From Halomonas salipaludis (GTDB taxonomy: Bacteria > Pseudomonadota > Gammaproteobacteria > Pseudomonadales > Halomonadaceae), in NCBI RefSeq assembly GCF_002286975.1, contig NZ_NSKB01000004.1:496001-560000 (forward strand): a DNA stretch of 64,000 bases, in the 5' to 3' direction. The first letter of the stretch is position 1. Every line of letters starts with the position of its first letter. The notes under the pieces are model-generated. The model saw nothing but the letters and a program-made list of their open reading frames with translations, made no database searches and was not told where the DNA came from. This document shows, in pieces, positions 44,693 to 54,784 of this stretch. A program made the translations under genes and the position numbers.

Positions 44693-46860
44693 CGCCACTT
44701 CCCGACAACCGTCAGGTCCAGACCCTGCTGATGGTGCCCACCTCGGTGGGCGCCGGCCTCACCTCGGCCTGTCTGGGGCTGATCCAGGCGCTGGACTTCA
44801 TCGGCATGAAGGCCGGTTTCCTCAAGCCGTTCATGCAGCGCGAGCTCAACGGCAGCGGCCCCGACCGCTCCAGTGCCCTGGTGGCCCGCGCCCTGGGGCG
44901 CACGCCTCCGGAGCCGATCACCCAGGAGCGCCTCGAACGCCTGCTGCGCGAGGACCAGCTCGACGAGCTGCTGGAGTCGGTGATCGAACTGCACCAGCAG
45001 GCCGCCGGCGCAACCGATGCCACCCAGGACATCGTGGTAGTCGAAGGCCTGGTGCCCACCGAACACAGCACCTACGCCAACCAGCTCAACGCCCAGCTGG
45101 CTCACGCTCTCAACGCGCGCATCATCTTCGTCGGCAGCGGCGACCTGGCCGCGCCCCGCGAGCTGGCCGAGCAGCTCGACATGCACTCGCGCAGTTTCGG
45201 CGGGCTCAGCTCGACGCGTACCATGGGCTGCATCCTGATGCGCATGAAGGGCCTGCCCGCGCCGCCGGCCAGCGAGCAGCCGATCGCCCCAGGCACCGCC
45301 AACGTGACCCTCGACGCCGGGCTGCTCGAGGAGCTACGCCGCCACTCGCCGGCGCTGGCCACCGACCGCTTCCACCTGATCGGCGTAGTGCCCTTCAGCG
45401 ATACCCTCAGCGTGCCGCGCATCAAGGATGTCGCCGAAGCCCTCGGCGCGCGCTGGCTCAACGAGGGAGATGCCGCCAGCCGCCGGGTGCTGAGTACCAG
45501 CCTGTGCGGACGCAGCGCCGCCCATGCACTCAAGGTGTTCAAGCCCGGCAGCCTGATCGTCACCTCCGGCGACCGCGACGACATCGTGCTTGCCGCGGCG
45601 CTGATGACCATGAACGGTACGCCACTGGCCGGGGTGATGCTGACCAACGGCTACCTGCCCAACGACGACATGATCGACGCCTGCCGTCCGGCACTTAAGA
45701 CCGGACTGCCGGTACTGGCAGTGGACACCGACAGCTTCACTACCGTCCAGCACCTGACCCAGATGAGCAACGAGATCCCCGCCGACGACCTGGAGCGCGC
45801 CGAGCAGGTGGCCCACTTCGTCGCCGCGCATATCGACCTGCAGTGGCTCAAGGATCACCTCAGCCGCGGCTATGTCCGGCGCCTGTCGCCATCGGCGTTT
45901 CGCCATCAGCTGGTCAAGAAGGCGCAGCAGGCGCACAAGCGCATCGTGCTGCCGGAGGGCAGCGAGCCGCGCACCGTGGAGGCCGCGGCGCTGTGCCAAC
46001 GCCGCGGCATCGCCGACTGCGTGCTACTGGCCAAGCGCGAGGAGGTCGAGAGCGTGGCGCGCAGCCGCGGCATCGTGCTTCCCGAGGGGCTCGAGATCAT
46101 CGACCCGGACAGCATCTATCACGACTACATTGCCGACATGGTCGAACGCCGCCGCGGCAAGATCAACGAGCCGATGGCCGAGGCCCAGCTGCAGGACACG
46201 GTGGTGCTCGGCACCATGATGCTGCATCGCGGCGAGGTCGACGGCCTGGTGTCGGGCGCAGTGCACACCACCGCCAACACCGTGCGTCCGGCCTTCCAGC
46301 TGATCAAGACCGCCCCGGACTACCGCCTGGTGTCGTCGATCTTCTTCATGCTGCTGCCCGAGCAGGTGGTGGTCTACGGCGACTGCGCGGTCAACCCCGA
46401 CCCCGACGCCGAGGCGCTGGCCGAGATCGCCATCCAGAGCGCACGCTCGGCAAAGGCCTTCGGTATCGAACCCAAGGTAGCGATGATCAGCTACTCCACC
46501 GGCGAGTCGGGCACGGGCTCCGACGTCGACAAGGTCCGCGAGGCGACCCGCATCGCCCGCCAGCGCGCCCCCGAACTGCTGATCGACGGCCCGCTGCAGT
46601 ACGACGCCGCAGCGATCGAGAGCGTCGGCAAGCAGAAGGCACCCGACTCGCCGGTCGCCGGCCAGGCCACGGTATTCGTGTTCCCCGACCTCAACACCGG
46701 CAACACCACCTACAAGGCGGTGCAGCGCAGTGCCAAGGTGGTCAGCGTGGGGCCGATGCTGCAGGGCCTCAACAAGCCGGTCAACGACCTCTCGCGGGGC
46801 GCCCTGGTCGACGACATCGTCTACACCATCGCGCTGACCGCGATCCAGGCAGCGCAGTAG
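44689..46860 (+). CDS. pta: Phosphate acetyltransferase (long form)
   Basis: A 723-residue protein started at [19 protein letters not shown], overlapping ackA by 4 bp. It has the long-form layout: an N-terminal BioD-like domain ([20 protein letters not shown]), a DRTGG domain in the middle and the C-terminal acetyltransferase domain with [19 protein letters not shown] near residue 420, [20 protein letters not shown] near 515 and [19 protein letters not shown] near 662. It interconverts acetyl phosphate and acetyl-CoA. With ackA it handles overflow acetate or assimilates it. Confidence 0.95.
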
Positions 46861-46966
46861 ATTTTGCTGCCGATGCGGCTCATCACGACAGTATCCGCCT
46901 GGCCCAAGCGGCGCGATGCTCTTACCCTTATCTGACCCACGCCACGCTGACACCAAGAGGCTGACC

Positions 46967-48088
46967 ATGCCCGGACTACTGCCCGACGTCGACCCCGACG
47001 GCCTGCTCGAATACTCGGTGGTCTACACCGACCGCTCGCTCAATCACATGTCCCAGGCCTTCCAGGGCGTGATGAACGACATCTCCGCGACCCTCAAGCG
47101 CGTCTATGGCGCCGCAGGGGTGGCCATCGTGCCAGGTAGCGGCACCTTCGGCATGGAGGCCGTGGCGCGCCAGTTCGCGGCCGGCAACAAGACCCTGACG
47201 ATCCGCAACGGCTGGTTCAGCTACCGCTGGACGCAGATCCTCGAGATGGGCGACCTGCCGGCCAGCGCCACAGTGCTCAAGGCGCGCCGCCAGGGCGAGG
47301 GTGCCCAAGCGCCGTTCGCGCCGGTGCCCATCGACGAGGCCGTCGCCACCATCGAGGCCGAGCGCCCCGACGTGGTGTTCGCACCCCACGTCGAGACCTC
47401 CGCCGGCATGCTGCTACCCGACGCCTATATCCGCCGCCTGGCCGATGCCGTCCACGCCGTGGGCGGCATGCTGGTGCTCGACTGCATCGCCTCGGGCACG
47501 CTGTGGGTGGACATGCAGGAGAGTGGCGTCGACGTGCTGATCAGCGCGCCGCAGAAGGGCTGGAGCGGCTCGCCGGGCTGCGCCATGGTGATGATGTCGC
47601 CGCTCGCCCTGGAACGCCTGGCGACCATCACCAGCTCGAGCTTCGCCGCCGACCTGCGCAAGTGGTACGAGATCATGCAGGCCTACGAGAACGGCGGCCA
47701 CGCCTACCACGCCACCATGCCCACCGACAGCCTGCGCCGGCTGCGCGAGATCATGGCCGAGACCGAGGCCTACGGCTTCGACAAGGTGCGCGCCGAGCAG
47801 CTCGAGCTGGGCGAGCGGGTACGCGCCCTACTCGGTGAGCATGGCTTCAAAAGCGTTGCTGCAGCGGGCTTCCAGGCCCCCGGCGTGGTGGTCAGCTACA
47901 GCGACGATGCCGGCATCGCCGCCAAGTTCGCCGCCGCCGGCCTGCAGGTCGCTGGCGGCGTGCCGCTGATGTGCGATGAGGGCGACGATTTCCGCACCTT
48001 CCGCATCGGCCTGTTCGGCCTCGACAAGCTGCACCACGTCGAGCGCAGCGTGGCCGCCCTCGAATCGGCGCTGTCCCGCCTTAACTGA
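46967..48088 (+). CDS. Class V PLP-dependent aminotransferase (alanine-glyoxylate/serine type)
   Basis: A 373-residue fold-type I enzyme started at MPGLLPDVDPDGLL, with AAGAGG upstream. Landmarks are LNHMSQAFQGVMNDISATLK near residue 24, PGSGTFGMEAVARQF near 53, the PLP Asp within GGMLVLDCIASGTLWVDM near 165 and the Schiff-base Lys in LISAPQKGWSGSPGCAMVMM near 190. Relatives transaminate glyoxylate or serine; exact substrate is unclear. It is 106 bp after pta and in the same direction, ending at a strong hairpin shared with the convergent CBS gene. Confidence 0.85.
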   Translation: MPGLLPDVDPDGLLEYSVVYTDRSLNHMSQAFQGVMNDISATLKRVYGAAGVAIVPGSGTFGMEAVARQFAAGNKTLTIRNGWFSYRWTQILEMGDLPASATVLKARRQGEGAQAPFAPVPIDEAVATIEAERPDVVFAPHVETSAGMLLPDAYIRRLADAVHAVGGMLVLDCIASGTLWVDMQESGVDVLISAPQKGWSGSPGCAMVMMSPLALERLATITSSSFAADLRKWYEIMQAYENGGHAYHATMPTDSLRRLREIMAETEAYGFDKVRAEQLELGERVRALLGEHGFKSVAAAGFQAPGVVVSYSDDAGIAAKFAAAGLQVAGGVPLMCDEGDDFRTFRIGLFGLDKLHHVERSVAALESALSRLN

Positions 48089-48089
48089 C

Positions 48090-48110
48090 GCGGCGCCATC
48101 AAGGCGCCGC
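48090..48110. terminator. Hairpin between convergent aminotransferase and CBS/BON genes
   Basis: GCGGCGCC and GGCGCCGC form a perfect 8-bp stem with loop ATCAA, 1 bp after one stop codon and 3 bp before the other. It may end transcription from both sides, although no T-run follows. Confidence 0.6.
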
Positions 48111-48113
48111 ACC

Positions 48114-48812
48114 TCAGGTACCGCTGAGCCCGCCGCGCGGCATGAAACCGAGGTGATTCTCGACCCGGGTCACGCCGCTGACGTTCTCGGCGGCCACCTG
48201 CACCGCCAGCTTCTCCTGCTTGCTCTCCACCAGCCCCCACAGCTGCACCTCGCCACCGCTGACCATCACGTTGAGATGATCGGCCATCACATCGGTGTTG
48301 TCCTTGAGCTCCTTGATGATCGCAGCGCGGATCTCGCGGTCATCGCTGCTCGGTGCCTGGGCCTTGCTGACCCCGGCCATGGCTAGGCCGTGGAGCAGGT
48401 TGGCACGGCTGACGATCCCCACCAGCCGCCCATCCCGCACCACCGGCACGCGCTTGATGTGGTGCTTCTCCAGCAACTGGGCCACCTCATCGAGTGGGGT
48501 GTCCTCGCTGATGGTGACCGGGTCGGGGGTCATGATCTCACCGGCCTTGCGGCCGTGGGACTTGACGTACTCGCCGGCGCTCTGGGCGCCGGAGAACAGA
48601 TTGGCCAGCCACCACGAGCTACGCCGCTCGGTGCCGGTCTCGACCCGATGCATCAGGTCGCCCTCACTGACGATGCCCAGCACCTGATCCTCGGCACCGA
48701 CCACCGGCACCGCACTGATATGATGCTCGAGCAGCAGACCGGCGATTTCACGCACCTCGGTATCCACCGATACGCTGATCACATCGTGGGTCATGACATC
48801 GAAGGCTTGCAT
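48114..48812 (-). CDS. CBS-pair and BON domain protein
   Basis: A 232-residue protein started at MQAFDVMTHDVISV, with CAGGAGGG 7-8 nt upstream. Two CBS motifs follow: residues 5-58 (VMTHDVISVSVDTEVREIAG, VLGIVSEGDLMHRV) and 92-145 (IMTPDPVTISEDTPLDEVAQ, LVGIVSRANLLHGL). A BON domain occupies about 158-225, with a hydrophobic core such as GVTRVENHLG. CBS pairs usually bind adenosyl compounds, and BON domains associate with phospholipid or stress roles. Its physiological role is unknown. It lies downstream of cyoD in the opposite-facing region but in the same direction. Confidence 0.88.
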   Translation of the reverse strand: MQAFDVMTHDVISVSVDTEVREIAGLLLEHHISAVPVVGAEDQVLGIVSEGDLMHRVETGTERRSSWWLANLFSGAQSAGEYVKSHGRKAGEIMTPDPVTISEDTPLDEVAQLLEKHHIKRVPVVRDGRLVGIVSRANLLHGLAMAGVSKAQAPSSDDREIRAAIIKELKDNTDVMADHLNVMVSGGEVQLWGLVESKQEKLAVQVAAENVSGVTRVENHLGFMPRGGLSGT

Positions 48813-48929
48813 GGTGACACCCTCCTGAATGCGGCAACGAACGATCGTCGCCTGGCCCCTTGAGCTTAGCAGCGAGCGCCTGCCAACGACCTTGACCCAC
48901 GACAAGTCAACGTGAGCGAGCCAGCATGA

Positions 48930-49247
48930 TCAGCCGATCATCATGTTGAGATGCAGGTGATGCATGATCCACAGCGAACCGCCCACCACCAGACCGAGGA
49001 TGGTCACCGTGAAGACCAGAGACATGAGGTTCCAGCCCTCCTCCTGCTTGGTGTCCATGTGCATGAACATGATCAGCTGCACCAGCACCTGCAGCACCGC
49101 AGCCGCGACGATCACCAGCAGCGTCGCAGAGGTGGCCAGCAGGCCACCCATGACCACGGCGAAGGGAATCGCCGTCAGTACCAACGAGAGTATCAGGCCG
49201 ATCACATAGGATCTGACACTGCCATGCGCTATCGGTGAATCTTTCAT
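48930..49247 (-). CDS. cyoD: Cytochrome o ubiquinol oxidase subunit IV
   Basis: A 105-residue inner-membrane protein with three helices. GSVRSYVIGLILSLVLTAIP near residue 9 and VQLIMFMHMDTKQEEGWN near 57 are characteristic of CyoD/COX4-pro subunits. It aids assembly of the copper-binding site of CyoB. It is the last gene of the leftward cyo operon seen here, 1 bp after cyoC. No cyoE (heme O synthase) gene follows within the window. Confidence 0.93.
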   Translation of the reverse strand: MKDSPIAHGSVRSYVIGLILSLVLTAIPFAVVMGGLLATSATLLVIVAAAVLQVLVQLIMFMHMDTKQEEGWNLMSLVFTVTILGLVVGGSLWIMHHLHLNMMIG

Positions 49248-49248
49248 C

Positions 49249-49869
49249 TCACAGTACCCCCATCAAATAGACGAACGAAAACACGCAGATCCACACCACA
49301 TCCAGGAAGTGCCAGAACAGGCTAAGGCACAGGATGCGTGGTCGCGTCATGTCATTCAGCCCCTTGGTCTGCAGCTGTACCAGCACCACCACCAGCCACA
49401 GCAGCCCGAACAGCACATGCAGGCCATGGGTGCCGACCAGGGTGAAGAAGGCCGATAGGAAGGCGCTGCGATCGGGGCCGAAGCCGGCATGGATCAAGTG
49501 CCGGAACTCATAGAACTCAATGGCGATGAACCCTGCCCCGAGCAGCAAGGTCACCACCAGCCAGGCCTTGAGCTGCGCCAGCCGCTCGGCGGTCATCGAC
49601 AGCACCGCCATGCCATAGGTGAAACTGCTGACCAGCAGCAGCAGGGTCCCCGCCAGAATCAGTCGCAGGTCGAAGATTTCTGCACCGCTGGGGCCACCCG
49701 CCGTGCCCCTCATGAGCACGGCATAGGTGGCGAACAGGGTGCCGAAGATCACCAGGTCGCTCATCAGGTAGACCCAGAAGCCGAATACCTTGATGCTGCC
49801 GGTATCCGAATGCCCGTGGGTCACCGGATGTGCGTGGTCGTCGTTATGCTTGATGGTATCGGTCGTCAT
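49249..49869 (-). CDS. cyoC: Cytochrome o ubiquinol oxidase subunit III
   Basis: A 206-residue inner-membrane protein with five helices. [20 protein letters not shown] near residue 28, [12 protein letters not shown] near 82, FEYRELI-like [20 protein letters not shown] near 112 and [20 protein letters not shown] near 183 match heme-copper oxidase subunit III. It stabilises the oxidase. It lies 3 bp after cyoB. The N-terminus is rich in His and Asp ([15 protein letters not shown]). Confidence 0.94.
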   Translation of the reverse strand: MTTDTIKHNDDHAHPVTHGHSDTGSIKVFGFWVYLMSDLVIFGTLFATYAVLMRGTAGGPSGAEIFDLRLILAGTLLLLVSSFTYGMAVLSMTAERLAQLKAWLVVTLLLGAGFIAIEFYEFRHLIHAGFGPDRSAFLSAFFTLVGTHGLHVLFGLLWLVVVLVQLQTKGLNDMTRPRILCLSLFWHFLDVVWICVFSFVYLMGVL

Positions 49870-49872
49870 GGA

Positions 49873-51906
49873 TCACCCCCGCAGGTCGGCCGGGGCGAAA
49901 CCGCCCAGCGCCGACCCGTTCGTCTGCCATTCGTCACGTGCCACCCGCCGGCGTTGATGCACACGCTCGCTGCGCGCCACCTCCTCGGCTGGCACCCAGT
50001 AGTCGATGTCGTCGTTGAACACCCGGGCCAGGAAGCTGATCAAGCCACCGACGGCAGCGACGATCGCCAGCCACCAGATGTGCCACACCAGGGCGAAGCC
50101 CAGCACCACGGCGAACAGGCTGATGACCGGCCCGGCCACGGTATTGCGCGGCATATGGATGTCCTGATAAGGCGCCTCGCCTACGGCCTCGGCACCACGT
50201 TGCTTGTGGGTCCAGAAGCTGTCGATCCCACCAACCTCGGGGGCGTGGGCGAAGTTGTAATGTGGCGGCGGCGAGGCGATCGACCACTCCAGGGTGCGAC
50301 CATTCCAGGGGTCGCCGGTAACATCGGCATTCAAGCGCCGATCACGGATGCTCACCCACAACTGGATCACGGTGCAGACGATCCCCAGCATGATCACCAC
50401 CGCGCCGACCCAGGCCAGGATCATCCACGGCTGCCACTCGGGATTGGCATAGGACTGCATGCGCCGCACGGCGCCGAAGAAACTCAATACGTAGAGCGGC
50501 ATGAACGCCAGATAGAAGCCGATCAACCAGCACCAGAAGGCGCGCTTGCCCCAGGTCTCGTCGAGGGTGAAGCCGAATGCCTTGGGGAACCAGTAGGTCA
50601 TGCCGGCCATCATGCCGAACAGGACACCGCCAATGATCACGTTATGGAAGTGAGCGATGACGAACAGGCTGTTGTGCAGCACGAAGTTGGCGCCGGGTAC
50701 CGCCAGCATCACCCCGGTCATGCCACCCAGCGTGAAGGTGATGATGAAGCCCAGGGTCCAGAGTACCGGCGAGGTGAATTCGAGGCGCCCACGAAACATG
50801 GTGAACAGCCAGTTGAACACCTTCACCCCAGTGGGGATGGCGATGATCATCGTCATGATGCCGAAGAAGGCGTTGACGTTGGCCCCCGCGCCCATGGTGA
50901 AGAAGTGGTGCAACCAGACGATGAACGACAGCAGCGTGATCGCCACCGTCGCCCACACCATGGTGGTGTAGCCGAACAGCCGCTTGCGCGAGAAGGTCGC
51001 GATCACCTCCGAGAAGACCCCGAACGCCGGCAGGATGAGGATGTAAACCTCCGGATGCCCCCAGGCCCAGATGAGGTTGACGTACATCATCATGTTGCCG
51101 CCGAAGTCATTGGTGAAGAAGTGCATCCCCAGGTAACGGTCCAGGGTCAGCAGCGCGATGGTGGCGGTGAGGATCGGGAAGGAGGCGATGATCAGCACGT
51201 TGGCGCACAGCGATGTCCAGGTGAAGATCGGCATGCGGAACAGCGTCATCCCCGGGGTACGCATCTTGAGGATGGTGACGAAGAAGTTGATGCCGGTCAG
51301 CGTCGTGCCTACCCCCGAGATCTGCAGCGCCCAGATCCAGTAGTCGACCCCGACCCCGGGGCTGTACTCGATCCCCGATAGCGGGGCATAGGCCAACCAG
51401 CCGGTGGTGGCGAACTCGCCGACGACCAGCGATATATTGACCAGGACCGCCCCGGCGGCGAACAGCCAGAAGCTGAGGTTGTTGAGGAACGGGTAGGCGA
51501 CGTCGCGGGCGCCAATCTGCAGCGGCACCACCAGGTTCATCAAGCCGATGACCATCGGCATGGCGACGAAGAAGATCATGATCACGCCATGGGCGGTGAA
51601 GATCTGATCGTAATGCTCAGGAGGCAGATAGCCCATCGATCCGCCGGCCGCCATGGCCAACTGGGTACGCATCATGATGGCGTCGGCGAAGCCGCGAACC
51701 AGCATGACCAGCGCGACCAGGAAATACATGATGCCGAGCTTCTTGTGGTCGACGCTGGTGAACCACTCGGACCACAACCAGCCCCATTTGCGGTAGTAGG
51801 TGAGAGCAGCGATCAGGGCAAAGGCGCCGATCGCCATGAAGGCGGCCACGACCATGATGATCGGCTCGTGGTAAGGAATCGCATCTAGACTCAGTTTTCC
51901 CAACAT
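49873..51906 (-). CDS. cyoB: Cytochrome o ubiquinol oxidase subunit I
   Basis: A 677-residue heme-copper oxidase core subunit with about 15 helices. Heme and copper ligands are visible: [20 protein letters not shown] near residue 105 (low-spin heme His), [20 protein letters not shown] near 285 (CuB His and Tyr) and [12 protein letters not shown] near 333 (CuB His pair). [20 protein letters not shown] near 420 supplies the high-spin heme and second low-spin ligand. It reduces O2 to water with ubiquinol and pumps protons. Spacing to cyoA and cyoC is 3 bp on each side. Confidence 0.97.
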   Translation of the reverse strand: MLGKLSLDAIPYHEPIIMVVAAFMAIGAFALIAALTYYRKWGWLWSEWFTSVDHKKLGIMYFLVALVMLVRGFADAIMMRTQLAMAAGGSMGYLPPEHYDQIFTAHGVIMIFFVAMPMVIGLMNLVVPLQIGARDVAYPFLNNLSFWLFAAGAVLVNISLVVGEFATTGWLAYAPLSGIEYSPGVGVDYWIWALQISGVGTTLTGINFFVTILKMRTPGMTLFRMPIFTWTSLCANVLIIASFPILTATIALLTLDRYLGMHFFTNDFGGNMMMYVNLIWAWGHPEVYILILPAFGVFSEVIATFSRKRLFGYTTMVWATVAITLLSFIVWLHHFFTMGAGANVNAFFGIMTMIIAIPTGVKVFNWLFTMFRGRLEFTSPVLWTLGFIITFTLGGMTGVMLAVPGANFVLHNSLFVIAHFHNVIIGGVLFGMMAGMTYWFPKAFGFTLDETWGKRAFWCWLIGFYLAFMPLYVLSFFGAVRRMQSYANPEWQPWMILAWVGAVVIMLGIVCTVIQLWVSIRDRRLNADVTGDPWNGRTLEWSIASPPPHYNFAHAPEVGGIDSFWTHKQRGAEAVGEAPYQDIHMPRNTVAGPVISLFAVVLGFALVWHIWWLAIVAAVGGLISFLARVFNDDIDYWVPAEEVARSERVHQRRRVARDEWQTNGSALGGFAPADLRG

Positions 51907-51909
51907 GGC

Positions 51910-52902
51910 TTAACCCCCTGCCTCTGTGCGCGTGGGTCGACGGCGCAAGGCGTACTGTTGATCGGCATGGTGATGACCGACGCGATGGTCGGCGGTGTCG
52001 GTGCGAGTGGCGGTGGCACTCTCCACGTCATGGGAATCCGCGTGGGAGTCAGCGTGCTCGGCGCCGTCATGGAAGCTGAGCAGCAGCTGCTCATAGAGAT
52101 GTGGCGTCACGCTCGAGAAATACTCGACCGGGTGGTACTGGCTGGGCGCCGCCAATTCGGCATAGCCATTCGGGTAGTCGAGACGCTGCTCGGCACCACG
52201 CACGGTCTCGACCCAGTCCTCGAACGCCTGCTCGGAAGTGGCCAGTGCCTCGAAGGTCATGCCGGAGAAGCCCGCGCCACTGTAGTTGGTGGAACGCCCC
52301 TCATAACGACCGGGGTGATTGGCGACCAGATGAACATCGTTGTCCATGCCCGCCATGGCGTAGATCTGGCTCCCCAGCTGGGGAATGAAGAAGGCGTTCA
52401 TCACCGAATCGGAACTGACCCGAAAGCGCACCGGAACATCCACCGGGAAGGCGACCTCGTTGACCGTGGCGATGCCCTGCTGGGGGTAGATGAACAGCCA
52501 CTTCCAGTCCATCGATATGGCCTGGATCTCGAGGGTGTCTTCGCTGGAGGCGAGCGGCTTGTGCGGGTCTAGCGTATGCGAGGTATGCCAGGTCAGGGCG
52601 GCCAGGACGGCAATGATCAGGCAGGGAACCACCCATACCACGGCCTCGATCCAATTGTTGTGCGCCCAGTCCGGCCGGTAGGCGGATCGCCCGCGGTGTC
52701 GATAGCGCCAGGCGAACACCAGGGTCATGACGATCACGGGTATCACGACGATCAACATCAGACCAAAGGAGGTCAGAATCAGACTGCGCTGCTCCACCCC
52801 GATCTCTCCCTTGGGGTCCAGCAGCGCCGAACTGCAGCCGGCCAGCAATAGCGATAGCGACCATAGCGCCAGGGTGCCGAGGAAACGGCGAAGTTTGCTC
52901 AT
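51910..52902 (-). CDS. cyoA: Cytochrome o ubiquinol oxidase subunit II, lipoprotein with His/Asp-rich tail
   Basis: A 330-residue lipoprotein. The signal ends in the lipobox LLAGC, lipidating Cys23. Two helices (residues ~45-70 and 90-110) precede a periplasmic cupredoxin-like domain with SMDWKWLFIYPQQGIATVNE near 128 and FFIPQLGSQIYAMAGMDNDV near 170; as in quinol oxidases, the CuA ligands are missing. The last 50 residues are rich in His, Asp and Ala (HADSHADSHD, HRVGHHHAD), an extension not needed for the fold and possibly metal-binding. It is the first gene of the cyo operon. Confidence 0.93.
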   Translation of the reverse strand: MSKLRRFLGTLALWSLSLLLAGCSSALLDPKGEIGVEQRSLILTSFGLMLIVVIPVIVMTLVFAWRYRHRGRSAYRPDWAHNNWIEAVVWVVPCLIIAVLAALTWHTSHTLDPHKPLASSEDTLEIQAISMDWKWLFIYPQQGIATVNEVAFPVDVPVRFRVSSDSVMNAFFIPQLGSQIYAMAGMDNDVHLVANHPGRYEGRSTNYSGAGFSGMTFEALATSEQAFEDWVETVRGAEQRLDYPNGYAELAAPSQYHPVEYFSSVTPHLYEQLLLSFHDGAEHADSHADSHDVESATATRTDTADHRVGHHHADQQYALRRRPTRTEAGG

Positions 52903-52933
52903 GGGACTCTCTCGTACGCAAGGCGCGCAGAAA

Positions 52934-52960
52934 TTAGCATGGCCAATATGAGCATGCTAA
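52934..52960. promoter_or_regulatory. Inverted repeat in the cyo promoter region
   Basis: TTAGCATG and CATGCTAA are perfect 8-bp arms separated by 11 nt, 32-58 bp upstream of cyoA. The leftward strand offers a TGCTAAT-like extended -10 within the proximal arm. It is a plausible regulator site controlling oxidase expression; the regulator is unknown. Confidence 0.5.
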
Positions 52961-52984
52961 CAATATGCGCGAGGCATTACCGAT

Positions 52985-53002
52985 GCCGCCCCAAGGGGCG
53001 GC
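52985..53002. other. GC-rich perfect hairpin upstream of cyo
   Basis: GCCGCCCC and GGGGCGGC are perfect arms with only AA between. It lies outside the cyo promoter repeat. It could be an old terminator or transcript insulator between the divergent cyo and methyltransferase genes. Nothing else was recognised between 53003 and 53162. Confidence 0.4.
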
Positions 53003-53162
53003 GCCCGGATGCGGTCACAGCAACCACATCCCTACCATTGCATAAGAAAATCGGCATGCATGAAAGCGACCAAACGCCGCAGCCAGCAGTTGGGTTCGCC
53101 TTTCACAGCGCCGCACAGTAGCCTAGAGTGGGAAGATCGCTTACTTGCCAAGGGACGGATGC

Positions 53163-53765
53163 ATGAACGTCGAGGAACGCAAAACCGCCGCCACACCGAG
53201 TTCTCAGCGCCAGCAGCTGTCGCTATTCGCACGCAATTTCTTCAAGCATCCCAAGATGCTGGGATCGATCATTCCCAGCTCGCCGTTCCTGATCCGCCGC
53301 CTGCTCGAGCCCGTGGACTGGGAGCGTGCCCGGGTAATCGTCGAGTACGGCCCCGGCGTGGGTACCATCAGCCGCGAGATCCTGCGCCGCATGCATCCCG
53401 AAGCGATACTGGTGGCCATCGAGACCAACGAGGAGTTCGTCGACTACCTGCACAGCGCCCTGCCCGACCCGCGCCTGCAGCTGGTGGCCGGCTCGGCCGA
53501 AGACGTGGCGGCGATCCTCGCCGAGCGCGAGCTCTCCGCCGCCGACTACGTGGTGGCAGGCATCCCGTTCAGCACCATGCCGGACGGCCTGCGCAATGGC
53601 GTGCTAAACGCCACCCGCGATGCCCTCTCCCCCCAGGGCGAGCTGCTGATCTACCAGTTCTCGCCCAAGGTGCTGCCCGACCTGGAGCGCACCTACCAGC
53701 GTGTGCGGCGCGGCTTCGAGCCGCTCAACATCCCCCCCGCCCAGGTCTATTTCTGCCAGCCGTGA
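53163..53765 (+). CDS. PmtA-like class I SAM-dependent methyltransferase (phospholipid N-methyltransferase family)
   Basis: A 200-residue protein started at MNVEERKTAATPSS. FARNFFKHPKMLGSIIPSSP near residue 22 and IVEYGPGVGTISREIL near 55 are the characteristic phrases of bacterial phospholipid N-methyltransferases and rRNA-dimethylase-like relatives. VVAGIPFSTMPDGLRNGVLN near 135 supplies the equivalent of motif IV. It may methylate phosphatidylethanolamine at the membrane, but substrate assignment by similarity is weak. It faces the convergent DeoR gene 9 bp away. Confidence 0.8.
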   Translation: MNVEERKTAATPSSQRQQLSLFARNFFKHPKMLGSIIPSSPFLIRRLLEPVDWERARVIVEYGPGVGTISREILRRMHPEAILVAIETNEEFVDYLHSALPDPRLQLVAGSAEDVAAILAERELSAADYVVAGIPFSTMPDGLRNGVLNATRDALSPQGELLIYQFSPKVLPDLERTYQRVRRGFEPLNIPPAQVYFCQP

Positions 53766-53774
53766 GTCGCGCGA

Positions 53775-54548
53775 TCAGGCCACCATCACCCGCGGCGGCT
53801 GGTTAACGCCGCCGACCCGGGCATTCAGCGCCGGGGCCGCCTTGGCATCGGTGACCACCACGTCGAACGCGTCGAGCTGGGCAAACAGCGCGGGGCGCAC
53901 GATGCCCAGCTTGCTGGCATCGACCACCAGGATACGGTAGCGGGCACTCTCCAACGCGGCCTGCTTGGGCGCCACCTCATGGAAGTGGAAGCAACTCACG
54001 CCGCGCTCCAGGTCGACGCCGGCCGCCGAGATGAACGCCTTGTTGATCCCCAGTCGCCGCACCGCATCGTACATCTCGCCGCTGCCGAACGACTGCGAGC
54101 TGTGATGATAGAGCCCGCCCAGCAGCACCAGGCGCACATTGGGTAGCGTGCCCACCGCGTTGGCCACGTTGAGCGCGTAGGTCACCACGGTCAACTCCTC
54201 GAACTCGCCGAGCATGCTCAGCAGCGGCATCAGGGTAGTGCCGCAGTCGATGAACAGCGTATCGCCCTCGTCAATGAACGACGCCGCGCCCTGGCATAGC
54301 CGCTGCTTGGCCAGATAGTGGCTGCCGCGCTGCTCGTCGAGGTCGTAGACCGGTGCGAACTGCGGGTTGTCGGCCATCATCAGGTGGCCGCCGAGAAAGG
54401 TCATGGTACCGTCGCTGGCCGCCACGTCGCGGCGGATGGTCATTTCCGAGACGCCGCACAGCTTGGCCGCCTCACTGAGATGGATGGTACCGCCACCGGC
54501 CAGGGCTTCCTGTAGCCGGGCCAGGCGCATGGCGCTTCGGCCGTTCAT
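53775..54548 (-). CDS. DeoR-family transcriptional repressor of the nucleoside regulon
   Basis: A 257-residue regulator. A DeoR-type helix-turn-helix (HLSEAAKLCGVSEMTIRRDV) occupies residues 23-42. A sugar-phosphate-sensing domain follows, with DEGDTLFIDCGTTLMPLL near 92 and VVTYALNVANAVGTLPNVRL near 120, and VVDASKLGIVRPALFAQ near 210. It is divergent from the tsx-like, nupC and deo genes, whose shared upstream region holds two DeoR-like operators. By analogy with E. coli DeoR it should respond to deoxyribose-5-phosphate. Confidence 0.9.
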   Translation of the reverse strand: MNGRSAMRLARLQEALAGGGTIHLSEAAKLCGVSEMTIRRDVAASDGTMTFLGGHLMMADNPQFAPVYDLDEQRGSHYLAKQRLCQGAASFIDEGDTLFIDCGTTLMPLLSMLGEFEELTVVTYALNVANAVGTLPNVRLVLLGGLYHHSSQSFGSGEMYDAVRRLGINKAFISAAGVDLERGVSCFHFHEVAPKQAALESARYRILVVDASKLGIVRPALFAQLDAFDVVVTDAKAAPALNARVGGVNQPPRVMVA

Positions 54549-54681
54549 CTAACCGCCACCTCCGATTGATCCGTCGTGTCACCCCATGCTGAGCCAGGTG
54601 CCGATGAATTTCCACTGCGGCCCGCCCCCAGGCCACCCGTAGCGTCTAATTGCCGTTGGATTCCAGCGTATCCCAAAAAAA

Positions 54682-54718
54682 TGTTAGAAAAATAACAGAT
54701 CATGTTATAGGTTTAACA
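54682..54718. promoter_or_regulatory. Two tandem DeoR-like operators
   Basis: TGTTAGAAAAATAACA (54682-54697) and TGTTATAGGTTTAACA (54703-54718) both fit TGTTA-N6-TAACA. The first is close to the E. coli DeoR operator TGTTAGAATTCTAACA. Their starts are 21 bp apart, two helical turns, so two dimers could bind the same face. They lie between the repressor gene and the tsx-like gene. Confidence 0.8.
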
Positions 54719-54784
54719 TCGGTAGCACATTTACCCCCGGCCCCCGCCGGGACGCCAATAACGACAATCGTCTCGAGGCTTCCG

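Noticed and set aside
49489-51381. 630-residue frame antisense to cyoB and cyoC
   Set aside because: Composition rich in His, Glu and Gln is typical of antisense membrane-protein DNA; cyoB is certain.
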